DNA from: Muscardinus avellanarius
Lineage: Eukaryota; Chordata; Mammalia; Rodentia; Gliridae
Assembly: GCA_963383645.1 (NCBI GenBank)
Contig: OY726571.1
Location: 83,728,619-83,792,618, forward strand
DNA: 64,000 bases
Reading direction: 5' to 3'
The notes beneath the pieces were generated by a model. That model did no database searches. It was not told the origin of the DNA and was given only the letters and a program-made list of their open reading frames with translations. A program made the translations under genes and the position numbers. This document shows, one piece after another, positions 1 through 10,880 of this stretch. Within the stretch, counting starts at the first letter, position 1. Each line of letters opens with the position of its first letter.

Positions 1-105
1 GAGTGTAGCCCGGAGGTAGAAGGGCTTCCAGAAACCCCAGTACAACCAAAGCAAAACAAGAACAAAAACAAAAACAAACAAGCAAAACAAACAAATTTTT
101 TTTTT
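1..105 (+). mobile_element. B1-dID SINE, 'a' lineage, right end only
   Basis: The window opens inside the ID-derived half of a dimeric SINE ('gtgtagcccggaggtagaag' then 'cttccag'), followed by an A-rich tail. The left half lies outside the window. The right half is of the lineage here called 'a', which lacks the usual ID B box. Confidence 0.8.
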
Positions 106-114
106 TTTACTACT

Positions 115-300
115 GGGCTGAGCCCAGTGGCACAAGCCTATTATTCCAGTACTTGGGAGGCTGAGAAGGGAGGATCTCCAAGTTCTAGGCCCAACCTCAG
201 CAACTTAGTGAGAACCTGTTTCAAAATAAAACAAACAAAAAAATAGAGCTGGTGGTGTAGCTCAAAGGAACAATGCTTCTGGGTTCAATCCTGAACCCCC
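115..300 (+). mobile_element. B1-dID SINE, 'b' lineage
   Basis: The B1-like left half has 'acttgggaggctgag', the linker is A-rich, and the ID-like right half has 'ggtgtagctcaaagg' and 'gggttcaatcctg'. It directly follows the previous SINE. It is diverged, so older than the CpG-rich copies. Confidence 0.8.
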
Positions 301-329
301 ACTCAGTACTCCTTACTACTTTCTGAGCC

Positions 330-520
330 ATCTTCTAGATGTTTGGCTTATAAATAATCTGCTTTAAGCTCCAGGTAATCCAAGGAAGTGGATACTATTA
401 TTTCCTTTCTGCAGATGTGGAGACTGAGGTCGCCATAACTACAAGATGCTGAAGGTCCCAGCTAGTACTGATCCACCTGAAATTTGAAGTCAGGTCTCTG
501 ACCCAGAACCCTGAGTACTT
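330..520 (-). mobile_element. MIR SINE
   Basis: Reverse complement of the MIR core: 'tactattatttcctttctgc' then 'gatgtggagactgagg', and a degraded tRNA-like part near 470-510. Highly diverged, as expected for this ancient family. Confidence 0.6.
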
Positions 521-1122
521 CTTCCTTCCATTTTTTTTAAAAATTGAAAGTAGTTTCATTGCTTTTGTAAAATAAGTAATAACCCCAAACGCCATCATCA
601 TCATCCAGAGATAATCAGGATAATTGTAATGAATAACCTTCAAGACATCTCTTCTGCATTAACTTTGAGACCAGCTTGTCAATCAATGACAACACACTTA
701 ATCCAGTTGAAGCGGGTGGCTTTTTGGAGTTTGAATCTGCAAGGGTTGCACCTTCTGGACTAAAGAAAGACACGCCTCAGTCTCTGCTCCTCCACAGCAT
801 CCGGTTGAAGCCCCGGACCCCATTTCTGTGCCTCCAGGAAAGGCCTCATTAGCTTTTCCAAACACGGTTCCAGAATTCTCCAGACTTGATGGCCAAGATG
901 GGCATTACACCTTCCGCCTCTAGGGGGCAGCACATCATGGCTGTGGCCCACGTGGGCAATCGCATCCATCTCCTTCATCTTACCTTGGTCTGTGGGAAAA
1001 GAGGTATTTGCACACTTCCTTCTGGTCAGCGTGACTACACTCAGAGCCCGCACTGGGTCTGTGTTCAGGACTGCCAGGCTCTGATAAGGACTTTTCATAC
1101 CCCCAGTGGGGCTCTCCAGGTA
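521..1122. other. Unique DNA, no gene recognised
   Basis: No recognisable transposon and no convincing exon. Open frames of 112 aa (minus, 760-1098) and 145 aa (plus, 886-1323) overlap antisense and the latter runs into a MIR, which argues against coding. Confidence 0.5.
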
Positions 1123-1250
1123 AACTTATTTCTACTTGAGAAAATGGAGTTAGGAAGTTGCTTGAGCACACACAGCTGGGAGCTGTCGGGATTTGAACCT
1201 GGGTCTCTTGGGCTTCAGAGCCTATGTCCGAATCACTTCACACTCCGGAG
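1123..1250 (-). mobile_element. MIR SINE
   Basis: Contains the reverse MIR signature 'acacacagctgggagctg' followed by 'gatttgaacctgggtctctt', the complement of the MIR tRNA-like B-box region. Confidence 0.8.
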
Positions 1251-2220
1251 TCACATTCCTACCACCTGTGAAATGTTTGGTGTGAGGGGAGTTTATGGAG
1301 GACACCAATTTGGGGCTGGGTAGAGTTAAGACTGCGCAGGGCTTCCTCAGTCCTGACCACTGCGCACCCCGTGCGTGCTGACGTGGCCTAGCCCCTCCTT
1401 TCTGAAGTGTGTGTGTCAATAAACAAACCCGTGCCAATCTGGACTCAAAGCCGAATGGTTTAACCACATTCAGCCCCCGGTGCAACCCGTGAAAGCTGTT
1501 TTGTTGTTGTTATTGGGCAGAAAGTGTTCTAATTACAATCCGCTTTTCTGAGTCAGAAGAGAGTGGTAAACTATGATTTGGCTGCGCAGTGATATTTGTG
1601 AAATCCCAGTGGAAGGGACCACAAATTGATTTTAATGTGTGTTGACTAATAGTTGGATCATTCTAAGGAGAACTAACTGAGCCCTAGTAATGGGTGGAGA
1701 ATTTTGATGGTTGGCTCCGGTCAATGCTGATGTCCATGTCCAATGAAGTCAACAGATTGGAAATCGAGACCTTTGCTTCCAGGGGCTTGTATTAGTCGGG
1801 GTAAAGAAGTCATCGGCAGACACAAACGGCCCCTAAGGTCTCGGCAATGCCATAAGCGAGGTTTCTTGCTCCTCCAGGGCTGCTCTCTGGGGAAGCGCTC
1901 ATAGCCAGGGAAGCAGGGATCTAGGTTGTTTCTGCCTTGTAGCATAAAATCTGAAGCGCGTGGCTTCCAAGAACACCAAAGCAAGAAAGAGGGAGCCGGA
2001 GGGCAGGTGGAATCTTTGATGATCCTATTCCAATACCAAACGTGGAGGTCTTGACTCATTCCAAGAAGAGTCAGAGCCCATCGGGGGCTGCTGAGCCGCT
2101 CAGACCTAATCATCACAATCTGAAACGATGTCTTCATTATCTCTCAAACAGATCAACACACTGTGGAGAACAGCTCTGGAATTTTGGAATCAGAACTGAA
2201 TTCTGTGACGGGAAGAATTC
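1251..2220. other. Unique block, possible conserved non-coding DNA
   Basis: Nearly 1 kb without a recognisable repeat. At 1530-1660 it carries homeodomain-like cores ('ctaattac', 'ttgatttta') and an AP-1-like 'tgagtcag'. A 138-aa minus-strand frame (1721-2137) shows no domain I recognise. A regulatory role is inference only. Confidence 0.35.
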
Positions 2221-2368
2221 GTGATTGGGTTTAAGGCCCGCATGGACCCGGGATGAGCTCATCTGCAGATCCTTAACCACATCTGCAGACTTTTTCCAAA
2301 TGACGTCACATTCTCAGCGAAGGGGTAGACGTATATACTGCAGAGGAGTCACTATTCAACCCAAATCT
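2221..2368 (-). mobile_element. MLT1-type MaLR LTR fragment
   Basis: In reverse it follows the MLT1 order: a diverged 'gattgggtttaaggcccgc', 'agatccttaaccacatctgc', 'tttttccaaatgacgtcac' and a terminal 'attcaaccca'. The perfect CRE octamer TGACGTCA at 2301-2308 sits inside it. Confidence 0.6.
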
Positions 2369-2844
2369 ACCGCCATCGAGAAAAAACAAATATGAGCATC
2401 TTGTTATAGGCACTCCAGGTGATTTTCATAACAAAACCAAACCTTACCAAGGAAATTGGAGCCTGCTTTCATTCACTTCTTTGGCTCCATTTCTTCCTGG
2501 GTTTCTTTCATTTCGTCTCCTCCGAAGTCACAATCTTGATTCATCTGGTGTGTGTCCTTCCAGTGCATGGTCTTATATTTTTATCACTTATGTTTTCCAC
2601 AACTGAAGCCTAGGAAGGTTTTATATTTTTAAAAATTTACATAATTGGCATCCTGTTGAATATACTGCTTAGGACTATTTTGTATATTCAACATTTTGTT
2701 GGCAAGAGTTGGACAAGTGGAAAGATATAAAATTATCCACTTCGATGAATATTTATACTCCATTATATGAATATACTGTATGCTATTTATCAACACCATT
2801 AGTGGCTAGAATTTAAATTGTCTTCAATTTTTTTTCTTACAAAA
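2369..2844. other. AT-rich DNA, unassigned
   Basis: No gene. From about 2630 the sequence has the flavour of an old LINE tail but cannot be assigned. Confidence 0.3.
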
Positions 2845-3004
2845 CTCTATTAGAGAAACAGAACCAATAGAATATATAGAAACAGATATCTGTTTCTATA
2901 TATGTATATATAAACATATATATGTATAAATATAAATATATATTTACCTGCCTACCTAATGTGGAGGAAGAAGAGAGAGGGAGGGAGGGAGGGAGGGAGG
3001 GAGG

Positions 3005-3060
<56 letters not shown>

Positions 3061-3402
3061 AATATTTTGAAAAAATGGTTCACATGCAGTTGGGGCAGTT
3101 GGCAAGCCCAAAATCTCCAGGGGGGGTGGACCAAGAAGCTGGAAATCCAGGGAAGAGTTGAGGTTTGGGTCTGAGGGACACTTGCTGGCAGAACTCCTTC
3201 TTCTAGGGGGAGGACCTCAGTCTTTTAAAGCCTTTAATTGATTGGAGGAGGCCCATCCACATCATAGAGGGCAAACCACTTTGTGCAAAATCTACTGACT
3301 TATTAATCCCATCTCAAAAACACCTTCCAAAAAACACCTAGAAGTGTACTGGACCAAATACCTTGGGCTTAGCCACGTGAACACATAATTAACCATCACA
3401 CC
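2845..3402 (-). mobile_element. Old LTR, MLT2/ERV-L-like
   Basis: In reverse it starts with the mirror of the LTR end ('agagaaacagaaccaatag'), passes through AT-rich and purine microsatellites, and closes with 'acacataattaaccatcac', the complement of the typical LTR start. The family name is tentative. A plus-strand relative is at 31553. Confidence 0.6.
2967..3057 (+). repeat. (GGGA)n-(GA)n purine microsatellite
   Basis: About 40 bp of GGGA units run into about 50 bp of GA. The strand is almost pure purine. It opens spurious frames on both strands (E/R-rich plus, L/S-rich minus). Confidence 0.95.
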
Positions 3403-3791
3403 ACCAACCTCTAAAGCACACCCTCATAGTAGCTTCCTTTCTCTAGGATGATACTTTTCAGAATGAGGGTCATGAACATTAATGTTTCACAAAATAAAAT
3501 TCAGTGGGTCCTGATGAACATTTCCTATGTGAAAAATGGACTGGATTCCTTAAGTAAACACTCTAGTGCACAAGTAATATGTGAGCACAAGCTTTGGGGG
3601 GGGATATTCAGAACACTTGAAGGGCAAAAAGCAGAATTTGAGATGGTCAATTATTTTTAATGTAACAAGTTGGAGAGCCAGAGGCGCTTCATTTTCTTGA
3701 TTTGCATTTTCTCGATCATGAGGGGCCGAAGCATTTCTTCAATTATTTGGGTTTCTTCTAGGAATCAGATTCTTTAAAGCTCAATCTGGAA
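3403..3791. other. Unique DNA, no gene recognised
   Basis: Moderately AT-rich. No repeat signature and no exon-like open frame beyond a 70-aa chance frame. Confidence 0.4.
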
Positions 3792-3905
3792 GGCTGGGAA
3801 TATAGCTGAATAGTAGAGCATTTGACAAGATGCACAGAGGCCCTGGGCTCAATCCCCAGAACCACCAGAAAGCAAACAAACAACCTCCCCAAAGCAAAAC
3901 AAAAT
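3792..3905 (+). mobile_element. ID SINE (monomer)
   Basis: A tRNA-Ala-derived ID element with 'ggctgggaatatagctgaat', 'agaggccctgggctcaatcc' and an A-rich tail (3870-3905). No B1 half is attached. Confidence 0.8.
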
Positions 3906-3967
3906 GATGGAGTGAGGACTCTTTTCCAAATATGAGGCTACCTCTATCTCATCTTTCTACGCTACAG

Positions 3968-4330
3968 TATGGATCTGGAATGTCCCATGTCTCACAGAGG
4001 CCTATGCGTTAAAGGCTGAGTCTCTGGCCCATGGTATAATTGGGAGGTGGTGAGGCCTCATGTGAGGTCTTAGGTCATCAGGGCCGTTCCCTTGAAGATA
4101 CCTGTGGGACCTGACCTCTTCTTCTCTTTTGCTTTCTGCCATGAGTTGAGCGGCTTCCCCTACTACACACTCCCACCATGATGCACAGCCTTGCCATAGG
4201 CCCCAAAGCAGCCAGCCAACCTCACACGAACTGAAACCTCCAGAACTGTGAGCCCAAACACACTTCCCTTCCTTATAAGTTGATTATCTTGGGTGTTTTG
4301 CTGCAGTGATGGAAGACAGACTAACACACC
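3968..4330 (+). mobile_element. MaLR-type solo LTR
   Basis: About 360 bp with MaLR landmarks: 'tatggatctggaatgtccc', 'aattgggaggtggtgaggcc', 'ctgaaacctccagaactgtg' and a terminal 'gactaacacacc'. No internal region adjoins it. Confidence 0.8.
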
Positions 4331-5804
4331 TTAGGAACAGATTCTGACAAATCTGTTCCAACAAATCTCCAGTGCTCAGCTCAGCGCATTGATGCAGCCT
4401 CAGCTTCTTAACGGGGGCCGTTCACATTTTATAGGGTAAAGTTCATATAAGTCCTCTAGCTTCGAGAATCCACTCCCAGGAACTCTCACCATACACAAAC
4501 ATGCCATAAACCCCTCAGCATCTATATGACCTTCGTGGGGGACTCATTAGCACGCTCACTTTCTCTATGGCCTCTCTCTGCAGCATCTATTTTTCTCTGC
4601 ATAGTTTAATTTAGGTCGACCTTGATACCCTTGACCAAGAAGACTAAGATTGTGGGGCCACCAGAGTGGGGCAGTGTGAGGCACTATGGGATGTTAGTGT
4701 TGTCCCTGACCTCTACCCTCTAGGTATCAGTCACATCTCCTCCCCTTTTGTGATAAGCAGTGATGTCTCCGGACATTGTCGAATGTCACTTTGGAGATCA
4801 ACTTGCCCATCATGGAACTGGGAACTAGAGACTTAACTAAAACACCACAATGAAGAGCTGGCAGCAGATGTCGGAGAAAATTCCCACCCACCCAGCAAAG
4901 ACTGAAGCAGAGCAGAGCAAAGGCATTTGAAAGTACGACCTACCCATCTGGCGTGGTCCCTCCCAGTGTTTCCTGGTTGCTCAGAATTTTTGGATTCGGA
5001 CCAGTGTTTATTTCTCTGCCTCGGTATATGGGAAAGAGGAATGATTTCGCGAGAAAAATGCTACAGTCACGACAAATTGAGGGCAGATATAGAACCTGTC
5101 TTTTATTTGAATGGCAGGAAATGATAGTAACCTAAAAGGGAGGCTTACTGAAGTTTTCTGTCTCCTTAATTGAATTTTCTCTTGCTCTCACAGTAGGGAT
5201 GAGGAGACCAGATGTTATTATTGCATTTTGCCTTTTGATGTTGAGGAAAGCTGAAGGCAACCAAGATACACATGAATAAGGGTCGCCCTTTATTTTTAGG
5301 TCAGGTATATGTCAGTCATTACAATCTAAGACAAAGTTAACAGCCTGAAAGAAGCAAAGATGTTTTTCAGTGTATCAAGATATGAAGTACTAGGTGCGTT
5401 CACAGGATATATCTATGGATATACTTGCTGGGACTTGTAGGTTAGTACAATTCTAACAAGTTTAGCTGTTTAGTAGTAGATTATAGGAGAGAGAGGACCT
5501 CACAGGCAAGTCTATTAGAAGAAGATAAAAATATTTATAACCTGATAAGAGAAGATGAGGCACAACAAAAACAAAAGCAATTAAGATAAATAATAGATTA
5601 AGACCTCTAAAACCTTAGCGTCCTGAGGTTAGTTAATATATGAGATAAATGGCTATACACATTTCACTCTTTCAGTCAAAAGCATTATTTAATGTTGCAG
5701 TTCTGAATACTTATAATGATGGCATTGAATTATCAAGGCTAATATATTTACCAGTCCTTATACCAACACAAGGTTATATCTGTGCTAAAAGGAATCGATT
5801 CTTG
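4331..5804. other. Unique DNA, no gene recognised
   Basis: About 1.5 kb with no repeat I can name. AT content rises after 5150. Open frames are at most 65 aa. Confidence 0.4.
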
Positions 5805-5965
5805 TAGAGCCAGGGGGATCACAGGTTCCAGGCCAGCCTTGGCAATTCAGCAAGACCCTCAGAAACTTAGCAAGATCCTGTTTCAAAATAAAAAATAACA
5901 AAATAAAAAGAGCTGGAGTGTAGCTCAGAGGTAGAATGTCCCTGGGTTCAATCCTCAGTAACAAA
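5805..5965 (+). mobile_element. B1-dID SINE, 5'-truncated
   Basis: The left half begins inside the B1 part ('aggttccaggccagcc'). The right ID half is complete with 'gtgtagctcagaggtagaat' and 'gggttcaatcc'. Confidence 0.8.
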
Positions 5966-6200
5966 ACAAACAACAAGAAAAGTATTGACCCCAATGGATG
6001 ATGTTGATATTTGCACAATTTTCGGGTACTTTATATCACTGACCTATACACATGAAAATGGTCAGAATGGTAAATTCTATGTTTTGTATATTCTACCACA
6101 ATTCAGAAAAATAAGTTCTTAAGAAGGTTGAGAAGTTTATTATAGGTTTCCGGGGGTGGGGGGGAATGTAACCAAAACGACTAAGATTAAAAATAAATGT

Positions 6201-6420
6201 GCTAGCTTGATGTGGAGGCCTACATTTGTAATCCCAGTACTTGGGAGGCTGAGACCAGAGGATTGCAGGTTCTTGGCCAGCCTTAGCTACTTAGTAAGGC
6301 CCTCAACAACTTAGTGAGATCCTGTTTCAAAATAAAGAATTAAAAAATAGTGGTGGGAGTGTAGTTTGAAGGTAGAATGCTCTTGGATTCAATCCCCAGT
6401 ACTGCAATAAATAAATAAAT
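6201..6420 (+). mobile_element. B1-dID SINE, 'b' lineage (cluster 1 of 4)
   Basis: Full dimer: 'tgtaatcccagtacttggga', the duplicated 'acttagt-aggccct / acttagtgagatcct' segment, linker, then 'ggtagaatgctcttgg'. It ends in (AAAT)n. Confidence 0.85.
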
Positions 6421-6424
6421 AAGT

Positions 6425-6532
6425 GCTGAGCTGGAGGTGTAGCATGGTAGTAAGACTTGCCCTTAGCATGCATGAGGCCCTGAGTTCAATCCCCAGCACA
6501 CACAAAAATATAATAATAAAATAAATAAATAA
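6425..6532 (+). mobile_element. ID SINE (cluster 2 of 4)
   Basis: Monomeric ID: 'gagctggaggtgtagcatgg', 'agcatgcatgaggccctgag', 'ttcaatccccagcac', then an A-rich tail. Confidence 0.85.
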
Positions 6533-6730
6533 GCCGGGTGTGGTGGCTCACGCTTGTAATCCCAGCATTTGGAAGGCTGAGACAGGAGGATCGTGTTGGA
6601 GGCCAGCCTTAGCTACTCAGTGAGGTCCTTTGGAACTCAGCGAGATCCTGTTTCAAAATTAAAAAAAAAAATTAGACTGGGGATGTTACATGGAGGTAGA
6701 ACAACAAACAAACAAACAAAAAAACAAATA
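6533..6730 (+). mobile_element. B1-dID SINE (cluster 3 of 4)
   Basis: The left half 'gccgggtgtggtggctcac' is well kept. The right half is truncated after 'catggaggtagaac' and runs into (AAAC)n. Confidence 0.85.
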
Positions 6731-6736
6731 AATAAG

Positions 6737-6949
6737 ATGGACATGGTAGAACATGTCTGTAATCTCAGCACTTGGGGGGGCAGAGCCAGAAGGATCTCAG
6801 ATTCCAGGCCAACCTCAGCAATTTAGCAAGACTCAAAATAAAAAATAAAATAGGGCTGGGGGTATGGCTTAGAGGTAGAATCCTCCTGGGCTCAATCTCC
6901 AGCACCCCAATAAGTAAGTAAATACATACATACATACATACATACATAT
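6737..6949 (+). mobile_element. B1-dID SINE (cluster 4 of 4) with (CATA)n tail
   Basis: Diverged left half, intact ID half ('gggggtatggcttagaggta'), and a tail that became a (CATA)n microsatellite at 6921-6949. Confidence 0.85.
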
Positions 6950-7724
6950 CGTAAATATCCTGCTTAAAGGGTTAAGTACAAGTTATCTTGATGATTCACC
7001 CAAGAACAGTCTCTCTTTTATCAAAGCAACTTAATAAATAAGATGTCATTGGAATTCATTCAAAAATAGCAAACAATTATATGCTAAGTGAAAAAATTAG
7101 ATGTCGTGATTTGGGGGACTGGTTTTTATTTTTTAACCCTGACAATGAAATATGACTACAATTCTGGTGGTTTGATAATGGAACTTTCCAGCATTCTTAG
7201 GCTGGGCTCCTTCGTTCCGTGGCCCGGGCCCAGCCCGGCTCCTCCGCTGAGTGTTGGCGTAGGGTTTCCACATGAACAGCCAGGAGTGATGGATGAATAC
7301 ATTTACTGTCTGGTTTGATAACGAGGAACAGATTCCTGGTGGCAAGTCCTGAGCACACACAGCCCTCCCAGGCCTCCGGACTCGCTGCTCATATTTCGAG
7401 ACGTGACCATTTAGAGTTAATTGGAGTCGTAACGACCTGGCTTTAAGAGCTCATGCATGCAAACCCACACTACCGTCATGTTCCCAAGACCACGCCAGGT
7501 ACATTCGAAGGCTTTGTATCATGGCGAATGAGAAACTTGGTCGTTGCCTGCTGCCTGCTGCCTGGCGATTAGCAATTTGTTTTCCTTCTCTTTTCTACTT
7601 TCTCACATTGTGATGGAGAGAAAGATATAAGAAGGTACCGAACACTTGATCAAGATGCATGCTGGTTTTGGAAATTTAGTAGGTTAGTATAGAACATCTG
7701 CCTTCCTGCCAACTGTTTTTCTGG
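6950..7724. other. Unique block, possible conserved non-coding DNA
   Basis: No repeat. A GC-rich patch with CpGs is at 7200-7270. 7395-7460 carries 'gttaattgg' and 'ctcatgcatgc' in otherwise unique DNA. The 76-aa frames here look like chance. Confidence 0.35.
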
Positions 7725-7952
7725 TTTTGTTTTTGTTTTTGTGATACTGGGGACTGAATCCGGGAGCATTTTACCTCTGAGCTACATCCCTAACCCCTTT
7801 TAAAAATTTTTTTAATTTTAATTTTGAAACAGGGTCTCATTTAGATGTTGAGGGTCTCATTAAGTAGCTGAAACTGGCCTCGAACCTGGGATCCTCCTGT
7901 CTTCTGCCTGCCAAGTATTGAGATTACAGGTGTGCATCACCATGCCCAGCTC
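7725..7952 (-). mobile_element. B1-dID SINE
   Basis: Reverse order: 'gatactggggactgaatc' (ID end), 'gaaacagggtctcattta' (linker and duplication), 'gattacaggtgtgcatcacc' (B1 start). Confidence 0.85.
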
Positions 7953-9208
7953 TGTTAATGGTTTTTCAAATAAATAATTTGGGAGGAGTTTACTTTAGTT
8001 GTGTTGTTTTTCCCTTCCCCTCCTTTTTCTTCTCTTCCTCCTCCTCTTCCTTCTTTTTCTTCTTCTTACACGTAGGAATCCCAATGTTCCATAAATGGCT
8101 CTTAAATACGTTTTATAAAATGAGAGCAAGTAAATTCAGTCAAACCCTTCATTTCCATCATGAGCAAGTCTCAAAGTCCATTTTTTTCAGTTAGGATAAA
8201 GGTAGCCACAAGAATAAGCATTTATCCTCTACTCAGTGAATACACAGAATTTGGACCAGAATTTGAAAATACAAGCCATCCATCTCCTTGGGAGCTTTGG
8301 GCAGCCAGCTGGGATGGAATTCCCTGAGGGGGGAACAAAAGGATTTTTCTAAATCATTTCCTTAGGAGAGAACTAACCACACCGATTTTGGTCTCAAGCT
8401 TTCTCAGTGATTCCTCAGAATCTTTGAAGGGTGTTCAAACCAGTTCCAAACGTTTTTCTCCAGTCGAAATGGCCCTGAAAGCTCCTGTCTAAAGGCAGAG
8501 ACACACGCAGAATGGATGGGGTGCGATGCGGTTTTTTGAGAGTTTGTTTGGATTTCAGGAAGGGAACAAGATAAGCTGAATGGCCTTTTCCTGCTTTGAC
8601 TCTTAAAAAAAAATCTCACTCAAAGATGCTTGAAAGAAAGAAACCACTGACATTTCCTAACTTCAAAAGAACAGAAAAACTTAAGGGGAGAAAAGAAAGT
8701 CGCCTCTAGAGGCCCCGGCTGCAGCAAACACACATCCAAACGGCCATGCGAATCGTGACGGAACTGGATCAGACAGGCAGCTCTTGGCATGGATCTTTTA
8801 TTTGCTGTTTGTTTTTGTATGAGCTCCCTGTACAAAAGTATACACACCAATAATTATAAAGGATGTGACCGAAACACACCTGCGTGGTCTGAAGAGTTTC
8901 CTTTGCTCATTTGCTGTTTTTCTTGGTAAATTATAATTGGGAATGCGGATCATCTTGGCAGCGAGGGGTGGACCATTTGAAAGTTCTGTGTCGATCGAAG
9001 AGATGTGTTTTTGCTCTTTTTCAGCAGTTATTGGTGCATGGTGATTGGGCATTACGGTGAGATGCAAAGTGATGAAAGCATACCTGTGCACATCACCTGG
9101 AGGATTTCCTTCCCCAGCCCGCCCTGAGGCCCCTCTTCCCTCCCGCGAACCTGTTAGTGAGATTGGGAGTGGTCCCTTCATTTATGGACAGAGAATTCTA
9201 CTTGAACT
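7953..9208. other. Unique block with a pyrimidine tract
   Basis: A 60-bp pyrimidine-rich run lies at 8006-8068. The rest is unique. 8810-9060 contains AT-rich homeodomain-type cores ('aataattata', 'taaattataattgg') amid CpGs and may be conserved. A 127-aa minus frame (8798-9181) has no recognisable domain. Confidence 0.35.
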
Positions 9209-9655
9209 TGTTCCAGAGCAACCACCAGATAAAACCACTTAGACTTAGTTTAAGCCCAAGAGAAAGTCTTTATTAGCCGGCTGGAGACTACGCTGTAGGG
9301 TGCTTAGTCCTGAGTCCAGCCCCGAGCCGTTTCTCAGGGCTCCTTTCATACATCAATATCACAAGTTCAGGGGTGAAGAGTTTAGGTTCTCACAGATATA
9401 GACAACTCCCAACAGTTACTTTCAGTGGGTGTGCGAGAAGCCAGAAGCAGCACTGTGCAGGAGCTCAACAACACATGTGGGTCCCTTCTATTGTCCACCT
9501 GTTGGTTGTTTTAAGGATTGAAAATTCCTCACTGCCTTTGTTTCTCTGCAGGCGCAAGCTGAGCAGGAGTTAGAGAAGCCGAGCGTGCAGTTATGCGTGC
9601 CTTAGCAAGGCACCCGGTGAGCAACAGTAGTGCCTTGGGGTCACCTAGGGTAACA
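9209..9655 (-). mobile_element. ERV LTR, class II-like, solo
   Basis: On the minus strand it has TG...CA termini, an R/U5-like segment with AATAAA (plus-strand 9269-9274), a preceding 'gagccctgagaaacggctc' and a U5 rich in T. About 447 bp. No matching TSD was found, so the ends are approximate. Class II assignment rests on overall layout only. No viral coding sequence adjoins it. Confidence 0.6.
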
Positions 9656-9972
9656 CCATGGTGTTCCTGAAGCTAAGACCTACCCTCACTTTATCACAAA
9701 CTCTTTTCTTTACCCAGCCTTTTCCCCTCCTCACCTCTCTCTTCCAATCCCTTTCCACTTTTCTACTGGTCTCTCTCTTTTATCTGAAGTCCCTTTTGCT
9801 TCCTCTTTTTTTCTCCAGCTTCCACGTAAGAAAGAAAACACACAGCCCTTGACTTTCTGAGACCGGCCGATCTCACTCAGTAAAATATTTTCCAGTCCCA
9901 TTTGTTTTCCTGCAAATGACGTCATTTTGTTCTTTTTCACAGCTGAGCGGAGTTCCACTGCGTGTATAAAAA
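9656..9972 (-). mobile_element. L1 3' end, 5'-truncated
   Basis: Reverse complement of the end of L1 ORF2 and the start of its 3' UTR: 'gatctcactcagtaaaatat', 'cagtcccatttgttttcctg', 'agctgagcggagttccactg'. It shares 3' UTR text with the fragment at 19012. Confidence 0.7.
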
Positions 9973-10108
9973 CGCAACCTGGCTCCACACCCGTTCCGCG
10001 ATTGGCTTCAGCAGCAGTAGAATTTACAGGGAGACGTCGTGACAGTCGCTCCTGAGTAGCGCCAATGGAAACCGCTCGCTTTGCAAGATGAATACGGCAC
10101 ATGCGCAC
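9917..10108 (+). promoter_or_regulatory. Candidate promoter-like element cluster
   Basis: Within 190 bp there are a CRE (TGACGTCA, 9917-9924), a TATA-like 'tataaaa' (9965), an inverted CCAAT ('gattggct', 10000), a direct CCAAT (10061) and an NRF1-like 'catgcgcac' (10100), with a local CpG cluster. The first two lie in the L1 fragment. No transcript or ORF is evident downstream, so promoter activity is inference. Confidence 0.25.
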
Positions 10109-10500
10109 TGTCGTGTGGCTATGATCAGAAGCCTCACCGCCACCTTGTCAGAGGGGCTTCATATTACTTCCCTCCTTCATCATCCCCTCCCCAACTTCAG
10201 CTCCAACCCCATTCAGCAAGACCAAGAGAGCTGCACTGAGCCAGGCCTTGGAGGTAGAGACTCAGGCGATCCCCAGGCCCCAACAACAGCCCCCCTTATA
10301 TTCCCTCTAGATGAACAGGTGACCTGGTCTCCCTGGGATGGAACTCTGCAGCAGCTAGTAACCTAGGGCTGAAGTTCCTGTACTGGGAGAGGCTCTGAAT
10401 CTCATCTTACACATGTGTCAAAGAGGATAAAGTGCCCAGACTCTCACCGGTGAGACATGGATTGAGTCACATGTAGCCATGGGTGGGTGGGGGGTGGCTG
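9973..10500. other. Unique DNA with local CpG cluster
   Basis: About 15 CpGs fall between 9960 and 10130. No gene recognised. A 92-aa frame (10088-10366) shows no motif. A G-run cluster is at 10482-10498. Confidence 0.4.
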
Positions 10501-10880
10501 TAATAGTTTGAATTTAGAATGTCCCCTATCCCTCCTGGGAACAAGATAGCGATATTGGAAGCAGTGTTTGGTTGCTAAAGAGGAGTCCCTGGGGTGTGGT
10601 ATTGGGGATTATATGAAAGTCTCTCCCCCATCTGCGTGCTCTCTCCCTCCCTCCCCCCACCTCCATCTCTGTCCGTCTCCTGGCTCTTACCCTCTGTGAT
10701 TCGAGAGCAGAGCGTTTTGTGCTCCCTCTCTCAGCTTTCTGCCATGCCCTGAGCTCTGCACACCTTTCTCACATGGACTGAACCTGAAATCTCCAAAAAA
10801 TGTGAGCAAATAAATCTTCCTTCCTCCAAGTCGTGCGCTCAGTCTTTTTGGACTATAGCAATCAGAGTGTTGGCTGAGAC
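10501..10880 (+). mobile_element. MaLR-type solo LTR
   Basis: MaLR order: 'gtttgaatttagaatgtccc', a T/C-rich middle, 'ggactgaacctgaaatctcc', 'gtgagcaaataaatcttcc' (AATAAA signal), then 'gtgttggctgagaca'. Confidence 0.75.

Noticed and set aside
1721..2137. 138-aa minus-strand frame
   Set aside because: No domain and composition typical of unique non-coding DNA.
6425..6505. tRNA-like sequence in ID and B1-dID elements
   Set aside because: Derived from tRNA but part of SINEs; no intact cloverleaf or isolated tRNA gene.
10482..10498. G-quadruplex at the edge of a MaLR LTR
   Set aside because: Runs are 3, 3, 6 and 2, so a regular three-tetrad fold is doubtful.
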